Positions 5,538 to 5,705 of a DNA stretch of 5,705 nucleotides are shown here, one piece after another (within the stretch, counting starts at the first letter, position 1; every line of letters starts with the position of its first letter). The stretch covers positions 8,935 through 14,639 of the forward strand of contig DFXM01000037.1 in the NCBI GenBank assembly GCA_002381695.1, written 5' to 3'. The translations under genes and the position numbers were made by a program. The notes below the pieces were generated by a model. That model worked only from the letters and a program-made list of their open reading frames with translations. It was not told the DNA's origin and did no database searches. Source of the DNA: Clostridium sp. UBA4108 (GTDB taxonomy: Bacteria > Bacillota > Clostridia > Clostridiales > Clostridiaceae).

Positions 5538-5583
5538 TAAAATCCCTCCAAAATTTTCAGTATTTTGAATATTTAACATTTTA

Positions 5584-5589
5584 ATTATA
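5584..5589 (-). promoter_or_regulatory. Possible -10 box of the chemoreceptor gene
   Basis: On the - strand this reads TATAAT, with no good -35 at 17 bp. Transcription would begin near 5577, leaving a leader of about 40 nt before the TTG start and placing the ATG at 5579 at or before the transcript start. No sigma-D (flagellar-type TAAA / CCGATAT) promoter was seen. The short dyad GCATA-AA-TATGC (5598-5609) lies just upstream and could be a regulator site. Confidence 0.35.
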
Positions 5590-5680
5590 AACTATCTGCA
5601 TAAATATGCGGTGTACTTTTGGTGTGCTTTCATTATGTCATACAGAGATATTTTAGTATTTCAGAATCCATTAAACTTAA

Positions 5681-5705
5681 GTTGTAATAAAGTTTCTACA
5701 TTATA
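5681..5705. repeat. Second copy (left end) of the palindromic repeat, cut by the window edge
   Basis: Twenty-five bases identical to 1291-1315, beginning GTTGTAATAAAG. The match begins abruptly (left flanks differ) and runs to the last base, so the rest of the copy probably lies beyond the window. It sits upstream of the chemoreceptor gene in the same orientation as copy 1 on the + strand. Confidence 0.6.

Overview
The window looks like chromosomal DNA of a low-G+C Firmicute, most likely a Clostridium-type species. The evidence is very AT-rich intergenic DNA, strong AGGAGG-type ribosome binding sites, a TTG start, U-rich intrinsic terminators, and proteins of typical clostridial style: an AraC/GyrI-like regulator, a YbaK-type deacylase, a DUF305 metal-binding protein and a dCache chemoreceptor. 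The species cannot be fixed from the sequence alone.

Layout. Positions 1-362 are non-coding and hold a compact, relatively GC-rich structured element (about 44-192) closed by a perfect 14-bp stem, then a 12-bp dyad (251-276). An AraC-family regulator with a Rob/GyrI-like effector domain follows on + (363-1262). The gap to the next gene holds a palindromic element with near-perfect terminal inverted repeats (1291-1432). The first 25 bases of this element recur at the right edge of the window (5681-5705). A YbaK/EbsC-type aminoacyl-tRNA deacylase (1578-2054, +) comes next, with its own extended -10 promoter. After it lies a small membrane-protein locus that appears frameshifted (2113-2317), then hairpin terminators. 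A good +-strand promoter with three tandem TTTACA hexamers (2509-2543) points into the 3' end of the converging gene.

The right half is on the - strand. It carries a secreted or membrane-anchored DUF305 protein with two copper-type HHxxAIDM repeats (2627-3301), preceded by the terminator of the upstream gene (3369-3415), and a full-length methyl-accepting chemotaxis protein (3516-5537) whose best start is a TTG with a strong ribosome binding site.

The four main genes do not form an operon. Each has its own leader and most are separated by hairpins, so this reads as a stretch of independent single-gene units. I see no phage, CRISPR, toxin-antitoxin or defence genes. The items most worth a second look are the structured RNA candidate in the AraC leader, the mobile-looking palindromic repeat, the promoter aimed antisense to the DUF305 gene, and the broken small membrane gene.
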